Origin: an uncultured Clostridia bacterium
GTDB lineage: Bacteria > Bacillota > Clostridia > UBA1381
NCBI GenBank assembly: GCA_910585795.1
Contig: CAJUFV010000052.1
Span: 1-9,994 of the forward strand
Direction of reading: 5' to 3'
Length of the DNA stretch: 9,994 bases
Below, piece after piece: positions 1 to 6,200 of this stretch. A program made the translations under genes and the position numbers. Position 1 is the first letter of the stretch; each line of letters begins with the position of its first letter. Below the pieces are notes generated by a model. It was not told the DNA's origin, searched no databases, and saw only the letters and a list, made by a program, of their open reading frames with translations.

Positions 1-435
1 ATATTAATAATTGGAGTTGTACTTATGGTGGCGGCGGGTGGACATAAAAAAAGCGTTCCGTCTGTAAATACCGATGTAAAGCAAAGCGCTGCGGAGGATG
101 ACGAAAGCAGGCTTGAGGCTATTCTATCTCAGATAGACGGAGCAGGCGAGGTATCGGTTATGATAACCTATTATTCAAGCACGGAAAAGAATATCGCGTA
201 TGAAACAAAAACTGCCTCAAGAGAGGACAAGAGCGAGGAAAGCGAGGATAGGAAGGCTGTTATGACTGACGGAATGCCAATGGTGGTAAAAGAAGTGTAC
301 CCGAAAGTCAAGGGCGTTATTGTGACGGCGCAGGGGGCAGGAAATACAACGGTAAAATCGGCAATTTCCGAGGCCGTTGCCGCCGCCCTTGATGTACCTG
401 TACATAGAATATGTATATATAAAAAGGAGGAGTAA
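1..435 (+). CDS. spoIIIAG: Stage III sporulation protein AG, 3' part (cut by window start)
   Basis: The reading frame is open from base 1 and ends at TAA 433-435, giving 144 visible residues. The first residues (ILIIGVVLMVAAGG) are the end of a transmembrane segment, so the gene's true start lies upstream of the window and the methionine at 25 is not the start. After the membrane segment comes a charged region, then the conserved core (LSQIDGAGEVSVMITY, then KVKGVIVTAQGAG and a C-terminal DVPVHRICIYKK), which matches SpoIIIAG. The family is anchored in the mother-cell membrane and forms a large ring in the SpoIIIA-SpoIIQ channel that sustains forespore gene expression after engulfment. The spoIIIAH start follows 4 nt after the stop, as in the spoIIIA operon. 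Transcription is expected from an upstream mother-cell (sigma-E) promoter, which is known of the family and not visible here. Confidence 0.93.
   Translation: MLIIGVVLMVAAGGHKKSVPSVNTDVKQSAAEDDESRLEAILSQIDGAGEVSVMITYYSSTEKNIAYETKTASREDKSEESEDRKAVMTDGMPMVVKEVYPKVKGVIVTAQGAGNTTVKSAISEAVAAALDVPVHRICIYKKEE
424..430 (+). promoter_or_regulatory. Ribosome binding site of spoIIIAH
   Basis: AAGGAGG lies 9 nt before the ATG at 440 and overlaps the last codons of spoIIIAG. It decides the start: an in-frame ATG at 377 would only add residues that overlap spoIIIAG and has no such site. Confidence 0.85.
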
Positions 436-439
436 CATA

Positions 440-1084
440 ATGATTTTGAAGAAGAAGGAAATAATTGCGGCATCGCTGGTGGTACTGATAGGAGTTGCGG
501 GATATCTGAACTGGTCATATCAGGACACGATAAGAGTTCAGGATGGTGAAAGCTATATTGAAACCGGCAAGAAGCTCGGCGAGGCTCAGTATGTAAATGC
601 TGTGGATAATTCGGAAGAGAAAGAAGATACTGCTTCTGAAAAGTCAGAAGAGACAGCGGCGGAAGGCACAGATGAAGCTGGAAATGCTGAGACGGAAGAT
701 AATAAAGCTCAGACTACTCAAACAGTGGCTGACACCGGAAATTATTTTGAGCAGGCGAGAATGAATAAAGAAACCTCGCGTTCAAAGTCTCTGGAAATCC
801 TGAATCAGACAGCGGAAAATGAAAGCTTTGACGCGGAAATACGTCAGAAAGCAGGTGATAAAATTCTTGCGGTCGCGGGAAATGTTCAGAAGGAATCTGA
901 AATTGAAAGCATTGCGCAGTCAAAGGGATACAGTGAAATATGTGTGTACGTTGACGATAATGAAGCTAATGTAATGGTGCGTAAGGATGGTTTTGCCAGT
1001 GACGATGTTGTCAAATTAACTTCAATAGTAACGGAACAGCTTAAAATTTCAGCGCAAAACGTAAAAATAGTTGAAGTAAAGTAA
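440..1084 (+). CDS. spoIIIAH: Stage III sporulation protein AH
   Basis: This 214-residue protein begins with a short basic stretch (MILKKK) and one transmembrane helix (about residues 8-24). An acidic, low-complexity linker follows (about 55-95, rich in Glu, Ala and Thr), then a C-terminal domain from about residue 100 with the family-typical segment FEQARMNKETSRSKSLEIL and the end KISAQNVKIVEVK. Length is close to the roughly 218 residues of the Bacillus protein. In the family, the C-terminal domain resembles secretion-system ring proteins and pairs across the intermembrane space with forespore SpoIIQ, joining the channel to the engulfing membrane. It follows spoIIIAG by 4 nt and is surely cotranscribed with it. 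The end of the gene also seems to hold the -35 element of the next gene's promoter. Identification is firm; the start is set by the strong site at 424. Confidence 0.95.
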   Translation: MILKKKEIIAASLVVLIGVAGYLNWSYQDTIRVQDGESYIETGKKLGEAQYVNAVDNSEEKEDTASEKSEETAAEGTDEAGNAETEDNKAQTTQTVADTGNYFEQARMNKETSRSKSLEILNQTAENESFDAEIRQKAGDKILAVAGNVQKESEIESIAQSKGYSEICVYVDDNEANVMVRKDGFASDDVVKLTSIVTEQLKISAQNVKIVEVK

Positions 1085-1099
1085 AATTTGTGTTATACT
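1071..1099 (+). promoter_or_regulatory. Vegetative (sigma-A type) promoter for the Asp23-family gene
   Basis: TTGAAG (1071-1076), a 17-nt spacer and TATACT (1094-1099), with an extended -10 TG at 1091-1092. The -35 box lies inside the last codons of spoIIIAH and the -10 box just after its stop. The expected transcription start is near 1106, upstream of the ribosome binding site at 1130. Confidence 0.75.
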
Positions 1100-1129
1100 A
1101 TATCTATAATATTATTCAGGAAAAATTAT

Positions 1130-1134
1130 GGAGG
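1130..1134 (+). promoter_or_regulatory. Ribosome binding site of the Asp23-family gene
   Basis: GGAGG sits 7 nt before the ATG at 1142. It selects this start over the in-frame ATG at 1088, which would lie upstream of the predicted transcription start. Confidence 0.8.
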
Positions 1135-1141
1135 TAGCATT

Positions 1142-1639
1142 ATGGACGAGGAATTCAGAAATGAACTTGAGACAGAGGTCGAAGTAACAGTGGAAGCAGA
1201 AACAACTCCTGAAACAGAAGAAGAAACTGTTGGTAATATAAAGATTTCTGTTGATGTAGTGTCAACAATCGCGGGTATAGCGACAACTGAAATTGAAGGT
1301 GTTGCTGGAATGTACGGTACATTTGCCGGAGGTATTGCTGAAATGCTTGGCGCAAAGAAAAATCCTTCAAAGGGTGTTAAGGTTGATATGAATGAGTCAA
1401 GCGTGAAAATTGACCTTTATATTGTGGTGGAATATGGTGTAAGAATACCTGAATTGGCTTGGGAAATTCAGGAAAATGTCAAAAATAATGTTGAGACTAT
1501 GACGGGGCTTGAGGTTCAGAAAGTTAATATCCATATTGAGGGAGTAAGCTTTGAAAAGGAAAATGAAGAGCTTATAGAATTTGATGATAATATTGGAGAT
1601 AAAGCTGTAAATACAGAAGAAGAGAATTCTCAGGATTAA
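1142..1639 (+). CDS. Asp23/Gls24 family envelope stress response protein (YqhY-like)
   Basis: A 165-residue protein with no signal peptide or membrane helix. Residues 1-30 are very acidic (Glu/Thr rich). The Asp23 domain spans about 31-140, starting GNIKISVDVVSTIAGIATTEIEGV and including the VEYGVRIPELAWEIQENVK stretch and the typical VQKVNIHIEGVSF end. The C-terminal tail is acidic. In Bacillus the homologue yqhY lies a few genes after spoIIIAH, beside accBC and nusB; here it follows spoIIIAH directly, and acc and nusB are absent. Family members are cytoplasmic proteins linked to envelope stress or, for YqhY, to fatty-acid synthesis; the precise role here is unknown. It has its own promoter (1071-1099) and probably also receives read-through from the spoIIIA operon. 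A strong terminator follows. Confidence 0.9.
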   Translation: MDEEFRNELETEVEVTVEAETTPETEEETVGNIKISVDVVSTIAGIATTEIEGVAGMYGTFAGGIAEMLGAKKNPSKGVKVDMNESSVKIDLYIVVEYGVRIPELAWEIQENVKNNVETMTGLEVQKVNIHIEGVSFEKENEELIEFDDNIGDKAVNTEEENSQD

Positions 1640-1653
1640 GAATATAATTGAAT

Positions 1654-1691
1654 AAAAAATTAGTCCGATGTAATATCGGACTAATTTTTTT
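1654..1691. terminator. Bidirectional intrinsic terminator
   Basis: A 16-bp perfect stem (arms 1654-1669 and 1675-1690, core TTAGTCCGAT/ATCGGACTAA) with a 5-nt loop. An A run precedes it and a T run follows (1685-1691), so it can stop transcripts on both strands. It lies between the + strand Asp23-family gene and the convergent - strand MCRA gene, whose stop is at 1695. Confidence 0.93.
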
Positions 1692-1694
1692 GCT

Positions 1695-3338
1695 TTATAT
1701 ATTTATCAGATGTTTAAGAAGTTTTTTTATATACGCGCTTGACGCGGGCTTTGTCTGATATATTTTTTTATTGCTGCGCATAAGACTGTAGGCAGCAGTG
1801 CGTGCTGTTGAGACAGCGTATTCTTCCGCGAATACAGAGCTGTTGTCGTTGTCTGTAAAGTCGCCTGAAACAGCCATATTATCAATTCCTGTTGGGATAA
1901 TCTCCAGTTTTGATGAAACAGGCGATAAATATGATTTGTCATATTTTCTATGACATGGAATGACATTGATAACTGTATCGCGTATATCGTTCCACGCGTC
2001 GTCAAGATTTAAGCATGAAATTAGTTCATAAAGTATTTCTGAGCCGCTGCAGTCTGTTATGACTTTGCCGCAGTATTCGCCGCGAGCCGTGAAATTCGCG
2101 GCAGTTCCCCATAGGATTACAGTATCTTCATTCTGATTTTTAAAATGCGTCTGCGGAACCGCGCATAGTGTCATTTTCCAGCTTGAATTATCAAGAATTA
2201 TTACCCCGTCTGTTCCTAATGCTCCGCATGTCACCTTATCAATGAGCTCCGGTAAAAGCCTGTTGGAAAGGGTAATTGTAAATTCTACTGACATACCGCT
2301 GTCAAATTCGTCGAAAAAGACAGACGGGTCCTTAAAGGCAGGGTGTTTTTGAGAAAGCTTTTCCCATAACATATACGGTGACGTAAATGTTTTTGAAACA
2401 CTTTCGTTGAAGTTCCCGAATGATTCGCACTGAGCTATTTCGTCGGTAGGGAATATACAGATATCTCCATCGTTCAGATATACGGTTTTGCGAATATTTC
2501 TGTCGGTAAAATGAATAGCGTCTGCTTTGCCGTTCTCAAAGTCAATGTCCGTAACAAACGCGTTTTCTTTTACATCCGCATTGTGTTTAATCAGATGAGC
2601 TTTCAAAGGCTCCAAAATTTCTTCATGGCGGTCAAAATCACTAGGAAGTGTTCCTGAAAGCATATTATCCATATGAGTAATACAGTTGATAAATTCAAAC
2701 GCGTTTGTTTCTTCGCTGAAGCCGTAAGCTGCGCAGAGCAGTTTCCAGAAATATGTTGCAAAGAAATCATGCGGAAGCGCGTCCTGTAGAGGTATGCTTT
2801 GAAGAAGCTCCTTTTTTGTCTGCATAAGTGACATTACTGCTTTTCTGTGTTGTTTTTCTAATTTTATTTTTGAAATATCAATTACATTTTTTTGCTCATC
2901 TATAAATGTTATATTTCTAATTGCAGGATTGGCAGAATAAATATTCAGGATTTCGTCTGCGACAGTTAAATCAGGAATATCAAGAGAGTGAATATCGCTC
3001 ATAAGCTCAAAAAAATTCATGCTGTTAATGCTGCTTATTAGTTTGCCTCTACGGCAGATATAGCCTGTTTTGTTGTTGCCGCTATGATATGCATTTCCGG
3101 TGAAAATATGGACATGAGAAGGTGTAAATCCGCAGTCTCGTATAAGATAGAGAGCAGACGCGAGAGCGGAAAGACCGCCGCCTGTAATATATGCGTGTTT
3201 GTTCGAGAGAGCAAGCTCCTCGTCACGTATAAAAGCCTGATGCTTACGATATTTTGTTACAGCGATTGCTGTTGCCGCCGCAGCGGCTGTAACGGCAGCG
3301 CTTATCACTATAATTTTCTTTAAATCATTTTTGTTCAC
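1695..3338 (-). CDS. Divergent oleate hydratase (MCRA) family flavoprotein with N-terminal membrane segment
   Basis: A 547-residue protein of the MCRA/oleate hydratase family, which are FAD-binding enzymes adding water to cis double bonds of fatty acids. Family marks are the FAD-binding motif YITGGGLSALASALYLIRD (residues 50-68), FFATYFWKLLCAAYGF (about 192-207), the ILWG...DCSGSEILYEL block (about 408-440) and, near the C terminus, VSGDFTDND...VFAEEYAVSTARTAAY. It departs from the family in three ways. Residues 9-27 form a hydrophobic, Ala-rich helix that normal members lack. The family's RGGREM motif is replaced by RRGKLI (96-101), so the catalytic Glu is missing. The chain is shorter than the usual 590-650 residues. 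It may bind FAD without classical hydratase activity. The start is GTG (3336-3338) with AGGAG 9 nt upstream (CTCCT at 3348-3352 on +). Function is uncertain; family assignment is good. Confidence 0.82.
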   Translation of the reverse strand: MNKNDLKKIIVISAAVTAAAAATAIAVTKYRKHQAFIRDEELALSNKHAYITGGGLSALASALYLIRDCGFTPSHVHIFTGNAYHSGNNKTGYICRRGKLISSINSMNFFELMSDIHSLDIPDLTVADEILNIYSANPAIRNITFIDEQKNVIDISKIKLEKQHRKAVMSLMQTKKELLQSIPLQDALPHDFFATYFWKLLCAAYGFSEETNAFEFINCITHMDNMLSGTLPSDFDRHEEILEPLKAHLIKHNADVKENAFVTDIDFENGKADAIHFTDRNIRKTVYLNDGDICIFPTDEIAQCESFGNFNESVSKTFTSPYMLWEKLSQKHPAFKDPSVFFDEFDSGMSVEFTITLSNRLLPELIDKVTCGALGTDGVIILDNSSWKMTLCAVPQTHFKNQNEDTVILWGTAANFTARGEYCGKVITDCSGSEILYELISCLNLDDAWNDIRDTVINVIPCHRKYDKSYLSPVSSKLEIIPTGIDNMAVSGDFTDNDNSSVFAEEYAVSTARTAAYSLMRSNKKIYQTKPASSAYIKKLLKHLINI

Positions 3339-3376
3339 GGTAATACACTCCTAACCCCTTAATAAATCTTATTATT

Positions 3377-3405
3377 AGTATATCACAAAAAAAACAATTT
3401 GTACA
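3377..3405 (-). promoter_or_regulatory. Promoter of the MCRA-family gene
   Basis: On the - strand, TATACT (3382 to 3377) with an extended -10 TG one base further upstream (TGaTATACT). At 17-nt spacing the -35 is a weak TGTACA (3405 to 3400). An extended -10 promoter with a poor -35 is plausible. Confidence 0.55.
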
Positions 3406-3434
3406 TATAAATATTTCCAAGCTGTAAATATTTA

Positions 3435-3463
3435 TTGAAAATGCTGTCAAAATGTGCTATACT
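3435..3463 (+). promoter_or_regulatory. Promoter of the prolyl isomerase gene
   Basis: TTGAAA (3435-3440), 17-nt spacer, TATACT (3458-3463), with TG at 3455-3456 as extended -10. It is a near-ideal vegetative promoter ending 33 nt before the ATG at 3497, divergent from the MCRA gene's promoter. Confidence 0.8.
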
Positions 3464-3496
3464 AAAATAAATAGTACTAGGAAAAGAGGAAAGAGA

Positions 3497-4537
3497 ATGA
3501 AAAAATTAAATTTATTTTTAGCGTCATTGTCGGCGGCAGTAATTATTTTTTCGGCAGTATCAGCGCAGGCATCGGATATTTCTATAATTGTAAACGGACA
3601 GAAAATAGAGACGGAAACACCTGCTGTTATTGTTAATGACAGAACCTTTGTGCCGCTAAGAGCGGTAAGTGAGGCGTTAGGCTGTGATGTTGCGTGGGAC
3701 GGAGACACAAAAGGTATAACGCTTACTGATGGTGACAGCATGTATTTTACATGGATAGGGCGTGACCATGTATTCAAGACAACAGCTACAGAATTGGAGG
3801 ATACGACAGTTTTAGAGACAGCTCCTGTTATAATGAATGATTTTACAATGATACCATTCCGCGCTATATCGGAAATGTTTGGGGCAGAGGTGGATTGGAA
3901 CGGAGACACGTTTGAGGTGAGCGTCAAATATCCAAAAAGAGAGGTGGAGGCAGGACTCGCCGAAAGATTTCGTACATATTCAAGAGAAATGGATAGAAAG
4001 TATGATGTATACAAGGGATATGCGGATGGAACAGGAAAGGTAGTAAATGCTGAAATTCAGTTTGAAAACGGAGGAAGCGTAAAGCTTGAGCTGTATCCGG
4101 ATATTGCTCCTTTGACAGTCGATAATTTTGTAAAACTTGCGAATGAGAAGTTTTATGATGGACTTATATTTCATCGTGTTATAAACGGATTTATGATTCA
4201 GGGCGGCGGATTTGACACAAGTCTGAATCAGAAAAAAGCTGATAATATTAAGGGTGAATTTATTGTAAACGGATGTTTTAATCTTATTCCGCATAAAAGA
4301 GGAGTTATTTCTATGGCGCGTACTATGGCCAGCAATGATACTGCTTCAAGTCAGTTTTTTATAATGCATAAAGACAGTCCGTCGCTGAATGGGCAGTATG
4401 CCGCTTTTGGAAAGGTTACAGAAGGTATGGAGTATGTGGATGCGATTGCTCAGACTGAAACAAAAACGGTTGAGGAAAATGGTATGGAAGATGTTCCGGT
4501 GGAAAATCAGATAATAAAAACTGTTATTATTAAGTAG
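3497..4537 (+). CDS. Exported cyclophilin-type peptidyl-prolyl isomerase with copper-amine-oxidase-N-like domain
   Basis: The 346-residue product starts with a signal peptide (MKK plus a hydrophobic stretch to about residue 22, likely cleavage after AQA at 25). Residues 28-146 form two copper amine oxidase N-terminal-like repeats, each with the V/I-NDRTFVPLRAVSEALG-type motif (IVNDRTFVPLRAVSEALG near 45-62; IMNDFTMIPFRAISEMFG near 112-129). The cyclophilin domain spans about 184-346: FHRVINGFMIQGGG with the catalytic Arg227 and Gln235, SSQFFIM with Phe287, and NGQYAAFGKV. The tryptophan that binds cyclosporin in human cyclophilin A is not present before LNGQ. The protein should act outside the membrane, speeding proline-limited folding; the N-terminal repeats probably bind the cell wall or another surface partner (inference). 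The start at 3497 is chosen because the signal peptide begins there and AGAGGA (3485-3490) precedes it; the ATG-like start at 3452 would lie within the promoter. Confidence 0.93.
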   Translation: MKKLNLFLASLSAAVIIFSAVSAQASDISIIVNGQKIETETPAVIVNDRTFVPLRAVSEALGCDVAWDGDTKGITLTDGDSMYFTWIGRDHVFKTTATELEDTTVLETAPVIMNDFTMIPFRAISEMFGAEVDWNGDTFEVSVKYPKREVEAGLAERFRTYSREMDRKYDVYKGYADGTGKVVNAEIQFENGGSVKLELYPDIAPLTVDNFVKLANEKFYDGLIFHRVINGFMIQGGGFDTSLNQKKADNIKGEFIVNGCFNLIPHKRGVISMARTMASNDTASSQFFIMHKDSPSLNGQYAAFGKVTEGMEYVDAIAQTETKTVEENGMEDVPVENQIIKTVIIK

Positions 4538-4562
4538 AATGATGTGACAGAAAATCATTCTA
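4535..4562 (+). repeat. Perfect 9-bp inverted repeat at the end of the prolyl isomerase gene
   Basis: TAGAATGAT (4535-4543) and its exact reverse complement ATCATTCTA (4554-4562) are separated by 10 nt; the first arm contains the gene's stop codon. The stem is AT-rich and no T run follows, so it is not a good terminator. It may be an mRNA 3'-end stabiliser or chance. Confidence 0.4.
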
Positions 4563-4571
4563 TTTGGAGAC

Positions 4572-4673
4572 ATGATGACTCGTATACGGAACATTAGCAG
4601 TTATGTGAAAAATTCATTTGATATGATAAAGTATACAGATATTAAGGTAAAAAGACGTTGCTTACATTTGTAA
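4572..4673 (+). CDS. Possible 33-residue small protein (unproven)
   Basis: Two consecutive ATG codons (4572, 4575) open a frame of up to 33 codons ending at TAA 4671-4673. GGAG at 4566-4569 is 5 nt before the second ATG. The product is basic, with a segment IRNISSYVKNSFDMIKYTDI and a C-terminal KRRCLHL. The last codons are encoded by the terminator stem, which argues that this frame may be fortuitous. No family is recognised. It lies 34 nt after the prolyl isomerase gene and would share its transcript. Confidence 0.2.
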   Translation: MMTRIRNISSYVKNSFDMIKYTDIKVKRRCLHL

Positions 4674-4686
4674 GCAACGTCTTTTT
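4649..4686. terminator. Bidirectional intrinsic terminator
   Basis: A perfect stem of up to 18 bp (arms 4649-4666 and 4669-4686; core GACGTTGCTTAC/GTAAGCAACGTC), with a T run on the + strand (4682-4686) and an A run before it that becomes a T run on the - strand. It separates the prolyl isomerase gene from the convergent transpeptidase gene, whose stop is at 4688. Confidence 0.93.
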
Positions 4687-4687
4687 A

Positions 4688-6079
4688 TTATTCTGTTATG
4701 TAAATCCGTGTTCTGAAAGGAATAGTATTTGCAATCCAGTTAATATCCTGCGGGTGAAGCCGTATACATCCATGTGAGATGTTTACTCCTACACGTCCAT
4801 CATATTCGCCGCCGCCGTAATAAAGCAAGGTCGAATGCAGGGCGTATCCATTATGGAAACGCAGTACAGGCCCGACATAGTATCCGGGATAATCCCATCT
4901 AGTTCGTTCTATATATTCAAACTGGCCAGTTATAGTCGGAGTATCCCATGCTCCCAGCGCGCACGGAAATTCTTTTTGCAGTTCCCAATGATATTGCGAA
5001 CCTTCATATACACGTACTTTATATTCATGCTTGGAAACCCATACAAGATAGTTTGTACGGCTTGATATTCCGTTTCTATTTACAGGAGTGCGGCTTCGGT
5101 ATTCCCAAACCATTGGAGATTCGGTAATTACGATGTCAAAGTGGTCTCCGAAGTCAAGCACATCAAGGTTTGAACCGAATGCTTCAGCAAGTGTTCTGAC
5201 AGGAACAAAGAGTGAGCCGTCCAGATAAACTGCCGCATGAGGAGCGTATGTGTCCTGACCGAGAATTGTAGTATAGGCGCTGTTTGCGTTGAAAATAACT
5301 TCATCAGAGCCTATAGAGCAGACAACGCTGTCATAATTGGCATCATATCGTACTTTCAAGCCGATAGCTTCTCCTATCGCGCGGACAGGAGCCATGGCTA
5401 CATCGTCAACTATTCTTGCGTGGGGAGAAACATTTTGTATAAGATTACCGCCTATATATATGCAAAGCTCTTTGTCGTAATAAGGGTTTGCGTCCATAGC
5501 GCAGCCGTTATTCTGTATGTACTCTTTATTTTCATTGTAATAACCGTAGGTCTGAACCTCGACGCTTTCACCTTCTTTTATGACTGTATCATAATATTTT
5601 AGTGAACGGAGTCCTGATACAAGCTTTAAAGTAAATTTTTCTCCCATACGGTATTGAGGCACGTCAAACACCATGCTCACAGACGGAGTATCCCAGCCTA
5701 TGTAACGAAGGCGTGAGCCGAGAAGTTCACCGTTTTCATTGTAAAGCTCTACAACTGCGTTGTTGGAAATAATATGCTTTGGCTTAATTACATTTATATC
5801 AAGCTTGAATTCTGTTGAAAGCTCATGTGCCGGTACAGCAGCTGCTGGAGACGGAGAAGCCGAGGGTAATACTGTTGAGTTAATGGTTTTATCATCATTT
5901 AGCTCTGTGTCAGATGCTTGAGCTGTTGTATCAGGTGTTGACTGCGGCGCGGTTGTATTTAGCGGCGCTGATGTCTCCGCCGTCTGTGCTGTAGGAGCCG
6001 GCGACGGTGATGCCGCCAATGTGCCTAAACTACTTGTAATTATTGAAACTGTGATGAAAGCGGATAGCAATTTTTTCAT
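4688..6079 (-). CDS. Exported L,D-transpeptidase (YkuD domain) with copper-amine-oxidase-N-like domain
   Basis: A 463-residue product with signal peptide MKKLLSAFITVSIITSSLG (likely cleavage near 23). A Pro/Thr/Ser/Ala-rich linker follows (about 24-84). A domain of unknown type comes next (about 88-180), then copper amine oxidase N-terminal-like repeats (about 205-318; VDDVAMAPVRAIGEAIG and LDGSLFVPVRTLAEAFG). The YkuD catalytic domain is C-terminal (about 343-463) and carries the family signature with His415 and SHGCIRL, Cys438 being the nucleophile. Such enzymes cross-link peptidoglycan between meso-diaminopimelate residues (3-3 links) or attach proteins to it, outside the membrane. The start is at 6079 rather than the in-frame ATG at 6121, because AAGGAGAG precedes it and the longer form would cover the promoter. 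It has the same accessory domain as its convergent neighbour. No following - strand gene is cotranscribed, given the terminator. Confidence 0.93.
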   Translation of the reverse strand: MKKLLSAFITVSIITSSLGTLAASPSPAPTAQTAETSAPLNTTAPQSTPDTTAQASDTELNDDKTINSTVLPSASPSPAAAVPAHELSTEFKLDINVIKPKHIISNNAVVELYNENGELLGSRLRYIGWDTPSVSMVFDVPQYRMGEKFTLKLVSGLRSLKYYDTVIKEGESVEVQTYGYYNENKEYIQNNGCAMDANPYYDKELCIYIGGNLIQNVSPHARIVDDVAMAPVRAIGEAIGLKVRYDANYDSVVCSIGSDEVIFNANSAYTTILGQDTYAPHAAVYLDGSLFVPVRTLAEAFGSNLDVLDFGDHFDIVITESPMVWEYRSRTPVNRNGISSRTNYLVWVSKHEYKVRVYEGSQYHWELQKEFPCALGAWDTPTITGQFEYIERTRWDYPGYYVGPVLRFHNGYALHSTLLYYGGGEYDGRVGVNISHGCIRLHPQDINWIANTIPFRTRIYITE

Positions 6080-6087
6080 AATTAAAT

Positions 6088-6095
6088 CTCTCCTT
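6088..6095 (-). promoter_or_regulatory. Ribosome binding site of the L,D-transpeptidase gene
   Basis: AAGGAGAG on the - strand, 8 nt before the ATG at 6079. It fixes the start at the signal peptide. Confidence 0.8.
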
Positions 6096-6111
6096 GATGC
6101 ATTATAGAATA

Positions 6112-6140
6112 ATAATACCATATTGTGATATTAAAGTCAA
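6112..6140 (-). promoter_or_regulatory. Promoter of the L,D-transpeptidase gene
   Basis: On the - strand, TTGACT (6140 to 6135), 17-nt spacer, TATTAT (6117 to 6112), with TG at the extended -10 position. A second TATAAT-like box (6106 to 6101) lacks a good -35. Confidence 0.75.
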
Positions 6141-6149
6141 TAAATCAAT

Positions 6150-6178
6150 TTGACGTTGGAATCTTTTTGTTATATAAT
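6150..6178 (+). promoter_or_regulatory. Promoter of the TauE/SafE-family gene
   Basis: TTGACG (6150-6155), 17-nt spacer, TATAAT (6173-6178): almost a consensus vegetative promoter. Its -35 box lies only 9 bp from the -35 box of the divergent transpeptidase promoter. Confidence 0.8.
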
Positions 6179-6200
6179 TTTATAAAAAGGGGGAGTGATT

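Noticed and set aside
377..439. Upstream in-frame start for spoIIIAH
   Set aside because: It overlaps spoIIIAG, has no ribosome binding site and would put a non-family extension before the membrane helix; AAGGAGG at 424 points to 440.
1727..2005. 92-codon frame within the MCRA gene
   Set aside because: Same strand, different frame, wholly inside the identified gene, with no recognisable domain.
3457..4294. Open frames on the - strand opposite the prolyl isomerase gene
   Set aside because: Low-complexity translations without family features, fully opposite a well-supported gene.
6080..6121. Upstream in-frame ATG for the L,D-transpeptidase
   Set aside because: It lies within the predicted promoter and would place 14 extra residues before a normal signal peptide; AAGGAGAG supports 6079.
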